64,000 bases of DNA from Hydrogeniiclostridium mannosilyticum (GTDB lineage: Bacteria > Bacillota > Clostridia > Oscillospirales > Acutalibacteraceae): positions 39,291 to 103,290 of the forward strand of contig NZ_QLYR01000009.1 of NCBI RefSeq assembly GCF_003268275.1. Direction: 5' to 3'. A model generated the notes under the pieces. That model searched no databases. It saw only the letters and a list, made by a program, of their open reading frames with translations, and had not been told where the DNA came from. Positions 27,623-36,710 of this stretch are shown here, one piece after another (within the stretch, counting starts at the first letter, position 1; each line of letters starts with the position of its first letter). The position numbers and the translations under genes are program-made.

Positions 27623-28471
27623 TTATAAGTTTGTACTTTGCCCGCTGTTTGAGGCCGGATGCTGCGGTGGATCCAGGTGCACATCCATCTGGGGAAAAGG
27701 AATATGGATCCCCTCGGCATCAAAGGCAAGCTTGACGCGCTCCTGCATGTCGAAAAAAAGGGCCCAGTAATCCGGCGTTTTACACCAGGCCTTTACGGCA
27801 ATAGCGATGGCGCTGTCCTTATGGGCGCTTACAGCGATAAGAGGGGCCGGGTCGGCCAGCACCAGCGGATGCTGGTCACAGATTTTTTGTAGGACGGCTT
27901 TTACCTGGGCCAGGTCCGCCTGGTAAGAAACCTGGTACTCCAGATCCACCCGGCGCGTCTCCATGGAGGTGTAATTGGTCAGCGTACTGACGGTCAGCTT
28001 TGAATTGGGAATGATAATCTCCCGGTTGTCATAGGTGCGCAGTGTAGTAAACATGATCTCAATCCGCTCCACGGTACCCTCTGCACCGCCCTCCACGGCT
28101 AAATAATCACCTGCCCGGAAGGGGTGGGTAAAAATGATCTGCGCGCCGCTGGCAATGTTGCTCATGCTGTCCTTTACCGCCAGCCCGATGGCCAGGCCCG
28201 CGGCGCCCAGAGTGGCAATAATGGATGTGACATCCATCCCAAGCTGCGCCAATGTCATGATGCAGACAATGATTTTAAGCAAAACACGCAAAAGAGAACA
28301 GATAAACGTAATAATGCCCGTGTCGGCATGGGAGCGGTTCATCGCCCGGCGAAGAAGCTTGATGGTGAGGTTGCTCAGCCACCAACCGGCGGCAAATATG
28401 ACGGCGGCCCCGAGCAGGCGCGGCAGGGACTGCTCCAGCCAGGCAAGAAATTGTGTCCACAGATTTTGCAA
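27623..28471 (-). CDS. Small-conductance mechanosensitive channel (MscS family)
   Basis: This 282-residue inner-membrane channel opens under membrane tension to release solutes on osmotic downshift. Three hydrophobic segments occupy about residues 15-110; the third, pore-lining one (GAAGLAIGLAVKDSMSNIAS) has the Gly/Ala pattern of MscS. The beta domain with DYLAVEGGAEGTVERIE and RTYDNREIIIPNSKL follows. Length matches the short E. coli-type MscS. Ribosome site GAGGAGG is present before the start. Confidence 0.93.
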   Translation of the reverse strand: MQNLWTQFLAWLEQSLPRLLGAAVIFAAGWWLSNLTIKLLRRAMNRSHADTGIITFICSLLRVLLKIIVCIMTLAQLGMDVTSIIATLGAAGLAIGLAVKDSMSNIASGAQIIFTHPFRAGDYLAVEGGAEGTVERIEIMFTTLRTYDNREIIIPNSKLTVSTLTNYTSMETRRVDLEYQVSYQADLAQVKAVLQKICDQHPLVLADPAPLIAVSAHKDSAIAIAVKAWCKTPDYWALFFDMQERVKLAFDAEGIHIPFPQMDVHLDPPQHPASNSGQSTNL

Positions 28472-28614
28472 ACAGATAGCCTCCTCCTTGTAAATTCGCT
28501 TGAATAAGCGTTGCTTAGCAGGGCTTGGTATAATTTAATAATAATATAGTTTGTCAAAACTGTCAAAGAAAAGCGGAGGTTCGGCTGGCCTAAGCGTGAA
28601 ACAGCAGAAAAAAC

Positions 28615-28643
28615 TTGACATCATTTGCAAAAAGGGCTATATT
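28615..28643 (+). promoter_or_regulatory. ilv operon promoter
   Basis: A consensus TTGACA, 17 bases, TATATT; transcription should begin near 28650 and run into the T-box leader. Confidence 0.88.
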
Positions 28644-28649
28644 ATTAAT

Positions 28650-28922
28650 AATAAAGATAAATGCTTGGATGGGGACAGGGAAACAGACTCCTTGCCGGCA
28701 GAGAGCCGCCGGCCGGTGTAAGGCGGTGCGGGAGCTGTGGAGGATCACCCCGGAGCAGGCGGCTGAAACCATGGGGAGTAAGCACGCACGGGTTCTTCCC
28801 GTTACAGAGGGCTGCATTGCTTGGATGCAGAAAAGCGGCCGCGGGGTTTCCTGCGGCAATTAGAGTGGTACCGCGAGCGATGAGCCCGTCTCTATCTTTT
28901 TGCAGATAGAGACGGCTTTTTT
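28650..28922 (+). ncRNA. T-box leader (probably isoleucine-specific)
   Basis: The 3' part has the T-box core AGAGTGGTACCGCG (28862-28875) and a terminator hairpin CCGTCTCTATCT/AGATAGAGACGG (28886-28915) with a T-tract. The N in TGGN is T, which pairs with an A73 discriminator, as in tRNA-Ile. A GGTGTAAG segment looks like the distal loop of Stem I. The best candidate specifier is ATC at 28744-28746 (Ile), followed by the usual A. Uncharged tRNA-Ile would stabilise the antiterminator and turn the operon on. Confidence 0.9.
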
Positions 28923-29000
28923 ATTTCGGCAGCCTGGCAGAAAAGCGGCGGGTACCGGGCATGATAAGCGTGAACAATGGAGAGAATTGGAGGAATTTTC

Positions 29001-30671
29001 ATGAAGTTGACCGGGGCACAGATTATTATGGAATGCCTCTTGGAGCAGGGGGTCGACACGGTGTTCGGATATCCGGGCGGCGCGGTGCTGAATATTTACG
29101 ATGCGCTCTATGAGTATCAGGACCGCATCCGGCATATTCGGACGGCGCATGAGCAGGGGGCGGCACATGCAGCCGACGGCTATGCGCGCTCAAGCGGTAA
29201 AACCGGTGTTTGCATTGCCACCTCGGGGCCTGGCGCGACCAACCTGGTGACAGGAATTGCCACCGCTTACATGGACAGCATCCCGGTCGTAGCGATTACG
29301 GGAAATGTGACGCGGGACCTGTTAGGGCTGGACAGCTTTCAGGAGGTCGATATTACCGGCATTACAATGCCGGTTACCAAGCACAACTACATTGTCAAGG
29401 ATATCCGGGATCTGGCCTCCATTTTGCGAGAGGCTTTTCAGATTGCGAACAGCGGGCGTAAGGGCCCGGTGTTGGTTGATATTCCCAAGGATATTACGGC
29501 CCAGACCTGTGCCTACGAAAAGCAGCCCCCGCTCCCGCTGGCTGAGTGTGGCCTGCCGCCTCAGGAGCGCTTAGCTCAGGCGCTGGAGCTGTTGAACCGG
29601 GCGGAGCGGCCCTTTGTTTACTGCGGGGGAGGCGTTGTGCTGTCGGAGGCCTCGGAGGCCCTGTCGGCATTTGTAGAAAAGCTGGATGCGCCTGTTTCGT
29701 GCAGCCTGATGTGCCAGGGCGGTTTTGATCAGGCCAGCCCGCGCTACATGGGAATGCTCGGTATGCATGGCACCAAGACGGCGGCGCTTGCTATTCAGAA
29801 TTGCGACCTCTTTATCGCGGTCGGCACGCGCTTTTCGGATCGCGTTCTGTGCAACGCCGGGCTTTTTGCCCGCCATTGCCCTATTCTGCAAATTGATATT
29901 GATTCCGCAGAGTTCAATAAAAATATTGAGGTAGATCTGCGGCTCAGAGGCGACGCCAAGGAAATTTTGAACACATTGCAGGGAATGCTGGAGACAAAGG
30001 ATCATCGCGCGTGGATGGCGGACGTCGCGTCATGGAAGCAGGCCTATCCGCTGCGGCAGGTGTCTCCTAGTCAGGATGGCGTGACGCCTCAGGAGGTGCT
30101 GGAGACGCTGAACCGCCTGACGGGATCGCAGGCTATCATCGCAACGGAGGTAGGCCAGCACCAGATGTGGGCCGCACAGTTTTATACCTACCGCACACCG
30201 CGCCAATTCATCTCCTCCGGCGGCCTGGGGACAATGGGCTTTGGGCTCGGAGCCGCTATCGGCGCCCAGGTGGCAAACCCGGGCAAGCGGGTGGTAAACA
30301 TTGCGGGGGACGGCAGTTTTCACATGAACTGTAATGAGCTTTCAACCCTTGCGGCCAACCAGATCCCTGTCATTGAACTAGTTTTCAACAATACAGTGCT
30401 CGGCATGGTCCGGCAATGGCAGAAGCTGTTTTATGAGAACCGCTTTTCTCAGACGGACCTGGACCATACAACGGACTTTCCGCTGCTGGCAAAGGCCTTC
30501 GGCGTCAAGGCGCTGGTCATTGAAAAGAAGGCGGATATCGAGCCTGTGCTGCGCGAGGCACTGGCGGGCGGCGTGCCGGTATTGATTGATTGCCGCATCG
30601 ACCGCGATTTAAATGTTTTGCCGATGGTACCCGCGGGCGAGTCGGTGGAAAACCCGATTTTAGAGATGTAA
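29001..30671 (+). CDS. ilvB: Acetolactate synthase large (catalytic) subunit
   Basis: This 556-residue ThDP- and FAD-dependent enzyme joins pyruvate with 2-oxobutyrate or a second pyruvate, the first common step to isoleucine, valine and leucine. The N-terminal part has FGYPGGAVLNIYDAL and HEQGAAHAADGYAR with the catalytic Glu after HxxG (AHEQGA). The ThDP-binding motif near residue 435 is GDGSFHMNCNEL. The QEVDITGITMPVTKHN motif is typical of biosynthetic AHAS. Start ATG at 29001 follows TTGGAGG; it is preceded by the T-box leader and followed after 12 bases by ilvN. Confidence 0.96.
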   Translation: MKLTGAQIIMECLLEQGVDTVFGYPGGAVLNIYDALYEYQDRIRHIRTAHEQGAAHAADGYARSSGKTGVCIATSGPGATNLVTGIATAYMDSIPVVAITGNVTRDLLGLDSFQEVDITGITMPVTKHNYIVKDIRDLASILREAFQIANSGRKGPVLVDIPKDITAQTCAYEKQPPLPLAECGLPPQERLAQALELLNRAERPFVYCGGGVVLSEASEALSAFVEKLDAPVSCSLMCQGGFDQASPRYMGMLGMHGTKTAALAIQNCDLFIAVGTRFSDRVLCNAGLFARHCPILQIDIDSAEFNKNIEVDLRLRGDAKEILNTLQGMLETKDHRAWMADVASWKQAYPLRQVSPSQDGVTPQEVLETLNRLTGSQAIIATEVGQHQMWAAQFYTYRTPRQFISSGGLGTMGFGLGAAIGAQVANPGKRVVNIAGDGSFHMNCNELSTLAANQIPVIELVFNNTVLGMVRQWQKLFYENRFSQTDLDHTTDFPLLAKAFGVKALVIEKKADIEPVLREALAGGVPVLIDCRIDRDLNVLPMVPAGESVENPILEM

Positions 30672-30683
30672 GGGGGATTTGGT

Positions 30684-31190
30684 GTGGAAAATATTGTGAA
30701 TGAAAACCCTGCCGGGGAAAAGGAATATATCTTATCGGTTCTTGCCAGGAACCGTGCGGGTGTGCTGCTGCGCATAGCGGGGCTTTTCAGCCGGCGCTGC
30801 TATAACATCCTCAGCATTGTTGCGGCGCAGACGGAAAACACCGAATATTCCCGGATATTAATTGTAGTCTCGGGGGATGACCGGATTGTACGGCAGGTCG
30901 ACAAGCAGCTCAGCAAGCTGGTGGATATTGTACAGGTAGATGTACTGGAACGGGAGAAAACAGTGGTGCGGGAGCATTTGCTGCTAAAGGTCAAACGAAC
31001 GCTGGAAAACAGCGAGCGCCTGGTAGAGATTGCCAACGTGTTCCATGCAAATATTCTGCATGTGGAACCGGATTCAATGATTGTGGAGCTCACCGGAGAT
31101 GCGGACAAGCTCAATTCTTTTATTGAGCTTTACAATCCTTATCAGGTCTTGAAAATTTTGCGCACGGGCGCAATGGCAATGAAAAAATAA
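30684..31190 (+). CDS. ilvN: Acetolactate synthase regulatory (small) subunit
   Basis: This 168-residue regulatory subunit has an N-terminal ACT domain (about 10-85; LARNRAGVLLRIAGLFSRRCYN), which binds valine for feedback inhibition, and a C-terminal ACT-like domain. The start is GTG with AAGGGGG seven bases before it. It is the usual partner of the catalytic subunit just upstream and needed for full activity. Confidence 0.95.
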   Translation: MENIVNENPAGEKEYILSVLARNRAGVLLRIAGLFSRRCYNILSIVAAQTENTEYSRILIVVSGDDRIVRQVDKQLSKLVDIVQVDVLEREKTVVREHLLLKVKRTLENSERLVEIANVFHANILHVEPDSMIVELTGDADKLNSFIELYNPYQVLKILRTGAMAMKK

Positions 31191-31234
31191 AGGCCGCGGC
31201 GCAGCTACGGCTTGTAAAGGTTAGGAGATTTGCT

Positions 31235-32437
31235 ATGGTCACGTTGGATAAAGTGTATCACGCCGCATATGTTTTGAAGGATGTCATCCGTAAAACGGAC
31301 CTCATCTACGCGCCTAAAATCAATCCCGAGGCCCAGATCTATTTAAAAACGGAAAATTTGCAGATTACGGGTTCCTTTAAGGTGCGGGGCGCTTACTACA
31401 AGATCTCGCAGCTTTCCAAGGAGGAGCGAGAAAAGGGCGTCATTGCCTGTTCGGCAGGAAACCATGCCCAAGGGGTTGCGCTGGCAGCTCAAAAGAGCGG
31501 AATCCCGGCCTTGATTTGTATTCCGGATGGCGCGCCGATTTCCAAGGTGGAAAATACCAAGAGCTATGGTGCGCAGGTAGAGCTGGTCAAGGGCGTTTAT
31601 GATGATGCCCACCGCCGTGCCTGTGAATTGCAGGAGCAGAGCGGAAGAACTTTTATCCATCCTTTTGACGACCCGGATGTGATTGCCGGACAGGGAACCA
31701 TCGGGCTGGAGCTGCTCGACCAGCTGCCGGATGTAGATGCGGTGATTGTGCCGGTCGGCGGCGGCGGCTTGATTTCCGGCGTGGCCTTTGCAATCAAGTC
31801 GTTAAACCCCAACTGCAAGGTCTATGGAGTGCAGGCCAGCGGCGCCGCCAGTATGAAGGAGGCCATTTCCCACCATCAGATTGCGGCCCTGGAGCGTGTC
31901 AGAACCTTTGCAGACGGCATCGCGGTGAAATGCCCGGGGGATTTAACCTATGAAATGGTCAATCAATATGTGGATGACGTTGTCACGGTGACCGACGATG
32001 AAATTGCGACGGCTATTTTAACCTTGATTGAGCAGCACAAGCTGATCTCGGAGGGAGCGGGCGCCGTTTCCGTGGCGGCGGCGATGTTCAATAAGGTCGA
32101 TGTCAAGGGTAAAAGGGTGGCCTGTCTGGTCTCCGGCGGCAACATCGACGTAACGATTTTATCCCGTGTAATCAACCGCGGCCTGCTAAAGGCAGGCCGG
32201 CTGGTCGACCTGACTCTGGAGCTGGATGATAAGCCCGGCCAGCTTAAAGAGGTGGCAGGGATCATTGCAGACCTGGGCGGAAATGTCGTGCATGTACGCC
32301 ACGACCATGGCGGCGAGGACACCGACATCGGCGGCTGCTACCTCAGCATTCAGATGGAAACGCGGAACAATGAGCATGTAGAGGAAATCCGGCGGGCTAT
32401 CTCTGAGGCAGGATATAAAATTATCAAGTATTTGTAA
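31235..32437 (+). CDS. ilvA: Threonine ammonia-lyase with C-terminal ACT domain
   Basis: This 400-residue PLP enzyme deaminates threonine to 2-oxobutyrate, the isoleucine precursor. The PLP Lys is in TGSFKVRGAYY near residue 48, the phosphate loop is VGGGGLISG near 174-182. Residues 325-400 form one ACT domain (VDLTLELDDKPGQLKEVAGI), so it is the shorter form rather than the two-ACT E. coli IlvA. Such 400-residue enzymes are also called TdcB-like; location in a T-box operon with ilvBN supports a biosynthetic role. RBS TTAGGAG. Confidence 0.93.
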   Translation: MVTLDKVYHAAYVLKDVIRKTDLIYAPKINPEAQIYLKTENLQITGSFKVRGAYYKISQLSKEEREKGVIACSAGNHAQGVALAAQKSGIPALICIPDGAPISKVENTKSYGAQVELVKGVYDDAHRRACELQEQSGRTFIHPFDDPDVIAGQGTIGLELLDQLPDVDAVIVPVGGGGLISGVAFAIKSLNPNCKVYGVQASGAASMKEAISHHQIAALERVRTFADGIAVKCPGDLTYEMVNQYVDDVVTVTDDEIATAILTLIEQHKLISEGAGAVSVAAAMFNKVDVKGKRVACLVSGGNIDVTILSRVINRGLLKAGRLVDLTLELDDKPGQLKEVAGIIADLGGNVVHVRHDHGGEDTDIGGCYLSIQMETRNNEHVEEIRRAISEAGYKIIKYL

Positions 32438-32475
32438 ATAGATATGATTACCAATAAATAAGGAGTGTGTCAATT

Positions 32476-32856
32476 ATGAAAGTGTATACTACCGAAAAGG
32501 CGCCGGCCGCAATCGGGCCCTATTCTCAGGCTATTGAGGCGAACGGTTTTCTTTTTGCAAGCGGGCAAATCCCGATTGTTCCGGCAACAGGAGCGCTTGC
32601 AGCGGGGGATATTACCGTGCAGGCTGAACAGGTTATGAAAAATGTCGGCGCGATTTTGCAGGCCGCCGGCGCGGATTATACCGATGTGGTAAAGACCACC
32701 TGCTTTTTGGCTGACATGGAGGATTTTGCTGCGTTTAATGAGGTGTATGCAAAATATTTTACCGGGAAGCCAGCGCGCTCCTGTGTAGCGGTAAAGGAGC
32801 TGCCTAAAAAGGTGCTTTGTGAAGTGGAGATAATCGCCGTTAAGAGAACAAACTAA
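32476..32856 (+). CDS. ridA: RidA-family 2-iminobutanoate/2-iminopropanoate deaminase
   Basis: This 126-residue protein hydrolyses the reactive enamine/imine intermediates released by PLP dehydratases such as threonine ammonia-lyase, encoded just upstream. Family residues include IGPYSQAI, the central ASGQIPIVPATG, and the conserved Arg in KPARSCVAVKELPK with a Cys next to it; EVEIIAV near the end carries the conserved Glu. The ATG at 32476 has AGGAG ten bases upstream. Placement directly after ilvA in the same operon makes the detoxification role likely. Confidence 0.94.
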   Translation: MKVYTTEKAPAAIGPYSQAIEANGFLFASGQIPIVPATGALAAGDITVQAEQVMKNVGAILQAAGADYTDVVKTTCFLADMEDFAAFNEVYAKYFTGKPARSCVAVKELPKKVLCEVEIIAVKRTN

Positions 32857-32864
32857 AACAGCGG

Positions 32865-32920
32865 GTACAATAAAAAAGGATTGCCGCGGCGAATGCCGGA
32901 GCAATCCTTTTTTATTGTAC
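32865..32920. terminator. Bidirectional terminator of the ilv operon
   Basis: A perfect 20-base inverted repeat GTACAATAAAAAAGGATTGC and its complement around a 16-base loop, with internal A/T runs, separates ridA from convergent rubredoxin. Confidence 0.88.
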
Positions 32921-32934
32921 GGTAGAAGTTCTAA

Positions 32935-33093
32935 TTATTCCTCGCTGAACATATCTTTTCCTACGCCGCAGAGCGGGCAAACCCAGTCTTCAGGCAGGGC
33001 ATCAAAAGGTGTTCCCGGCGCAATTCCGTTATCCGGGTCTCCGACAGCGGGGTCATATACATAACCACAGGCATTGCAAACATATTTATCCAT
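32935..33093 (-). CDS. rd: Rubredoxin
   Basis: This 52-residue one-iron electron carrier has the two Cys pairs CNAC and CPLC in [17 protein letters not shown] and [13 protein letters not shown]. Rubredoxins in anaerobes pass electrons to oxygen- or peroxide-reducing enzymes; no such partner is adjacent. Start ATG with AAAGGAGTG before it. Confidence 0.97.
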   Translation of the reverse strand: MDKYVCNACGYVYDPAVGDPDNGIAPGTPFDALPEDWVCPLCGVGKDMFSEE

Positions 33094-33159
33094 TGTAATA
33101 ACACTCCTTTGTTTAAGTACCAATTATAGTGGTACACCAAAATTTTCTAATCTATCAAA

Positions 33160-33188
33160 AGTATAATCGATGAAGGGCTAAAAGTCAA
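33160..33188 (-). promoter_or_regulatory. Rubredoxin promoter
   Basis: On the minus strand TTGACT, 17 bases, TATACT, about 70 bases before the start codon. Confidence 0.75.
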
Positions 33189-33231
33189 TAGAACCCGGCT
33201 TCTAAAATACGCTTTACGAAGCTGCAGCCCT

Positions 33232-33492
33232 TCAGTGCTCCTCGTTGTAATCTTCCACAATACCGGGTAAGGTATTCGCGAAGACCTGTTCTTTTTTCAG
33301 CAGATACCCAAACTTCAATAAACGGATGAAGCCGCCTAAACCGTTTCCCTTAATTGCGGCCTGAACGGCGCGGCCTTCCCGTCCGTCCTCAAACTCTTTT
33401 ACTTCAATACAAAAACTCCTGAAACCACAGCCCTCTAAGGCATAGTTCAAAACTCTGCCAGCGGCAATGGCCTTCCCCAAATTGATTTTCAA
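33232..33492 (-). CDS. Hypothetical 86-residue protein
   Basis: I do not recognise this family. It is a small soluble protein with a mixed composition: LGKAIAAGRVLNYALEGCGF at the start, a charged middle (VKEFEDGREGRAVQAAIKG) and a C-terminal acidic end. No signal peptide or membrane segment. TTG start with TAGGAGTG seven bases upstream supports translation. It is alone on its transcript unless it reads on toward rubredoxin, which has its own promoter. Confidence 0.55.
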   Translation of the reverse strand: MKINLGKAIAAGRVLNYALEGCGFRSFCIEVKEFEDGREGRAVQAAIKGNGLGGFIRLLKFGYLLKKEQVFANTLPGIVEDYNEEH

Positions 33493-33685
33493 TGCTTCTC
33501 ACTCCTACAGGTGAATAAAAATCACAAATTTACAATACTATAATACCGCTAATTCCGTTAATAATCAAGTAAAATTTTGTCATATTTTGGGATTTATCCA
33601 GAAAAAGCAATTTAGTTGAAATTTAACAGTCCCTCTTGGTGTTGTTGCATAAAATTTTAGTCTTTATATAACACAACAGAAGATT

Positions 33686-33714
33686 TTGATATTTTCATAA
33701 AAATGTTCTACAAT
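33686..33714 (+). promoter_or_regulatory. Promoter of the Ca-type ATPase gene
   Basis: TTGATA, 17 bases, TACAAT in an AT-rich 310-base intergenic region; nothing else was recognised there. Confidence 0.75.
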
Positions 33715-33803
33715 ATTTTGTCCTTGGTTCTGGTCATAATGAATCGCTTAAATACATATATTAGCATGGACACGCCAATAACGAGGATGGAGGTTGATCA
33801 AAG

Positions 33804-36449
33804 TTGGATTGGGAAACACTTAATTCGACAGAATGTGTGAATATACTTAACGCTGACACTCGAAGAGGATTGAGTGACCGGGAAGCACAAAAAAGACTGA
33901 AGAAAAATGGAAAAAATGAACTGATACCGCCTAAGAAGAAAAACCTGCTGCTGCGCTTTTTGTCTCAATTCTCCGATTTTATGGTAATTATCCTTTTAAT
34001 TGCCGCGGCAATATCCTTTGTTACCTCTTATCTTCAGCAGGATGCCGATTACATAGACTCCATCATTATTCTGGTTATCGTTGTCCTCAATGCGTTCATT
34101 GGGCTGGTACAGGAGAGCCGGGCGGAGAAGGCGATTGAAGCGTTAAAAAAAATGAGCTCCCCGCATGCCTGTGTGCTGCGGGGTGGCAAGCTCCGCAATA
34201 TTCCTGCCTCCGACTTGGTAACGGGGGATCTTGTCCAGCTGAAAAGCGGAGATATGGTACCGGCGGACATTCGCCTGCTCGAAAGCCATGACCTTCGATG
34301 TGAGGAAAGCGCTCTGACGGGCGAAAGCCTTCCGGTTGAAAAAAATGCTGCCCAGCGCTGTCCGGCGGGAACTGCACTGGGGGATCGCAAAAATATGCTG
34401 TTTTCTTCCTCTGTACTGACGGCTGGAAACGGAACAGGTGTCGTCGTGGCTACCGGAATGGACACACAGGTGGGGAAAATTGCGGGAATGCTCTCTGCAC
34501 AGGAGGCGCCTAAAACACCGTTGCAGCTAAAGCTGGCCCAAACAGGGCGCTGGCTGGGGCTTGGCGCCCTGGCGATCTGCGCCGTAATCTTTGTGATGGG
34601 CCTGCTGCAAAGAGTACTGCCGCTCGACATGTTTCTCATTTCCATCAGCCTGGCGGTTGCGGCAATCCCCGAGGGGCTGCCCGCGGTCGTGACGATCGTA
34701 CTGGCGGCCGGCGTAAAACGGATGGCGGCGAAAAAGGGGATTGTCCGGCATATGCCGGCGGTGGAAACATTGGGAAGCGCCAGCGTAATCTGTTCAGACA
34801 AAACCGGGACCTTGACACAGAACCGAATGACCGTTACGGAGCTATGGACGGCTTCCGGTACGGCCGGAATTTCTTCGGCAGATGGGCAGCGTGTGCTGGC
34901 ATTGTCGGCGCTGTGCAATAACAGCACGCAGCAAAACGGCCACTACCTGGGGGAGCCCACAGAAACGGCCTTGGCAGAGGCTTGCCGGACAGATAAATCC
35001 GAGCTGGACCGCCAATATCCGCGGGTGATGGAAATTGCGTTTTCCTCCTCCAGAAAAATGATGACTACGGTTCACCGCCTTCCGGATGGACGTTTTCGCA
35101 TCATCTCCAAGGGGGCGCCGGATGTTTTGCTGGGCCGCTGCCAGCATACGGGTGTAACAGCACAGGCCGCGCGAAAAAATGAGGAGATGGCACGCCGTGC
35201 GCTGCGGGTAATCGGGGTTGCCGTACGGGACGTAGCCAACCTGCCGCCGCGCCGGGAGGATTGTGAGCAGGGTCTGTCCCTGCTTGGGCTTGTAGGTATG
35301 ATCGACCCGCCCCGGCCCGGTGTGAAGGAAGCGGTGGAAACCTGCAAGCAGGCTGGAATACGTCCGGTTATGATTACCGGGGACCATCAGGCGACAGCCT
35401 CTGCCATTGCCGGGGAACTGGGCATTTTGACAGAACGCTCCGCAGCTATAACGGGAAAGGAGCTGGACGCCCTGCCGCAGCAGGAGCTGGAGAAAAGAAT
35501 TTACGATTATACCGTCTTTGCCCGCGTTTCTCCGGAACACAAGGTGCGGATTGTCAAAGCTTTTCAGGCCCGTGGCGAGGTGGTGGCCATGACAGGGGAC
35601 GGAGTAAATGATGCACCGGCGCTGAAATCCGCAGATATCGGCTGCGCCATGGGGCGCGGCGGGACGGATGTGGCGAAGGAAGCAGCCGACCTGATCCTTG
35701 CGGACGACAATTTTACCACCATTGTCGCTGCGGTAAAAGAAGGCCGGGGTATCTATGATAATATTAAAAAAACGATTCATTTTTTGCTGTCCTGCAATAT
35801 TGGTGAAATTCTGACGGTATTTGTCGGTTTTTTGCTGGGCCTTCCGACGCCGCTGCTGGCGATACAGCTTTTATGGGTGAATTTGGTCACGGATTCGCTC
35901 CCGGCCCTGGCGTTGGGCGTGGAGCCGATTGAGTGGGATATTATGAAGCGCAGCCCGGCAAAAAAAGGGGAAAGTGTGTTTGCCGGAGGAATGGGATATA
36001 GCATATTGGTAGAGGGCTGTTTAATCGGTTCGCTGTCGCTGCTTGCATTTACCATTGGGCGGCTGTTTTTCGATACAGCGCCGGCCAACCCCATTGTAGG
36101 CAGAACAATGGCTTTTGCGGTGCTGTCGCTGGCGCAGGTTGCGCATACGTTTAACATGCGGAGCAGGGGTCGGGAAGGGAAGGCGGCGGAAAGCCGCGCA
36201 ACACGGCGCAGCCGGTTGGGCGCCGCGGCGGCGATCTGCATCGCGCTCCAGAGCATGGTGATTATTTTCCCGCCGTTGGCGGCGATTTTTAAGGTTATGC
36301 CGCTAAGCTTTGGGCAGTGGGCTATTGTAGCGGGGCTTTCGTTGCTCCCGCTGCTGTTGGGGGAAGTGGAGAGGCGCTGGAATAGGCGGAAAAGAGTTGA
36401 CTCGGTAAAGCAGCAGGCGCGGTGGCAGCGGTATAAAAAGCCAAGGTAA
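33804..36449 (+). CDS. Calcium-type P-ATPase (P2A, SERCA/LMCA1-like)
   Basis: This 881-residue membrane pump has the cation_ATPase_N domain (about 1-70), actuator ALTGESLPVEK, ion-site AAIPEGLPAVV in membrane helix 4, phosphorylation motif SDKTGTLTQN, and hinge MTGDGVNDAPALKSADIGCAMG. The C-terminal part has WVNLVTDSLPALALGVEP, typical of the bacterial Ca2+ efflux ATPases such as LMCA1. Start TTG with GGAGG ten bases upstream. It differs in class from the CtpE-like ATPase at 17560-19938. Ion specificity is inferred from motifs. Confidence 0.92.
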   Translation: MDWETLNSTECVNILNADTRRGLSDREAQKRLKKNGKNELIPPKKKNLLLRFLSQFSDFMVIILLIAAAISFVTSYLQQDADYIDSIIILVIVVLNAFIGLVQESRAEKAIEALKKMSSPHACVLRGGKLRNIPASDLVTGDLVQLKSGDMVPADIRLLESHDLRCEESALTGESLPVEKNAAQRCPAGTALGDRKNMLFSSSVLTAGNGTGVVVATGMDTQVGKIAGMLSAQEAPKTPLQLKLAQTGRWLGLGALAICAVIFVMGLLQRVLPLDMFLISISLAVAAIPEGLPAVVTIVLAAGVKRMAAKKGIVRHMPAVETLGSASVICSDKTGTLTQNRMTVTELWTASGTAGISSADGQRVLALSALCNNSTQQNGHYLGEPTETALAEACRTDKSELDRQYPRVMEIAFSSSRKMMTTVHRLPDGRFRIISKGAPDVLLGRCQHTGVTAQAARKNEEMARRALRVIGVAVRDVANLPPRREDCEQGLSLLGLVGMIDPPRPGVKEAVETCKQAGIRPVMITGDHQATASAIAGELGILTERSAAITGKELDALPQQELEKRIYDYTVFARVSPEHKVRIVKAFQARGEVVAMTGDGVNDAPALKSADIGCAMGRGGTDVAKEAADLILADDNFTTIVAAVKEGRGIYDNIKKTIHFLLSCNIGEILTVFVGFLLGLPTPLLAIQLLWVNLVTDSLPALALGVEPIEWDIMKRSPAKKGESVFAGGMGYSILVEGCLIGSLSLLAFTIGRLFFDTAPANPIVGRTMAFAVLSLAQVAHTFNMRSRGREGKAAESRATRRSRLGAAAAICIALQSMVIIFPPLAAIFKVMPLSFGQWAIVAGLSLLPLLLGEVERRWNRRKRVDSVKQQARWQRYKKPR

Positions 36450-36472
36450 ACGAAAGCTGTAAATTTAGATCA

Positions 36473-36506
36473 GGCTGCGGGCTACCAAAAGCCCGCAGCC
36501 TTTTTT
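36473..36506 (+). terminator. Terminator
   Basis: GGCTGCGGGC pairs with GCCCGCAGCC, then six T residues. Confidence 0.9.
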
Positions 36507-36710
36507 ACAGCGAAATAAGGGCGCAGCCCGGCGGGCTACGCAAAAGTCCTTGGTTTTAAGCGTGGTTTGTGGTATGATTCATAGGGACGTTAGGCCGGGG
36601 ATTATTCGGCGCGCGGCGCCGCAGGCATGCATGTCATTGTTGGGCGCGTTCATGCGGTTCAGGAGCCCGGCATCGTTCAGAATAAAACACGAGATAGGAA
36701 GGCTTTCAAT

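Noticed and set aside
28590-28909. Small frames in the ilv leader
   Set aside because: The region is a T-box RNA; frames have no ribosome sites and cross the terminator hairpin.
34049-35780. Two long minus-strand frames opposite the Ca-type ATPase
   Set aside because: Both lie wholly within the ATPase gene, without family motifs.
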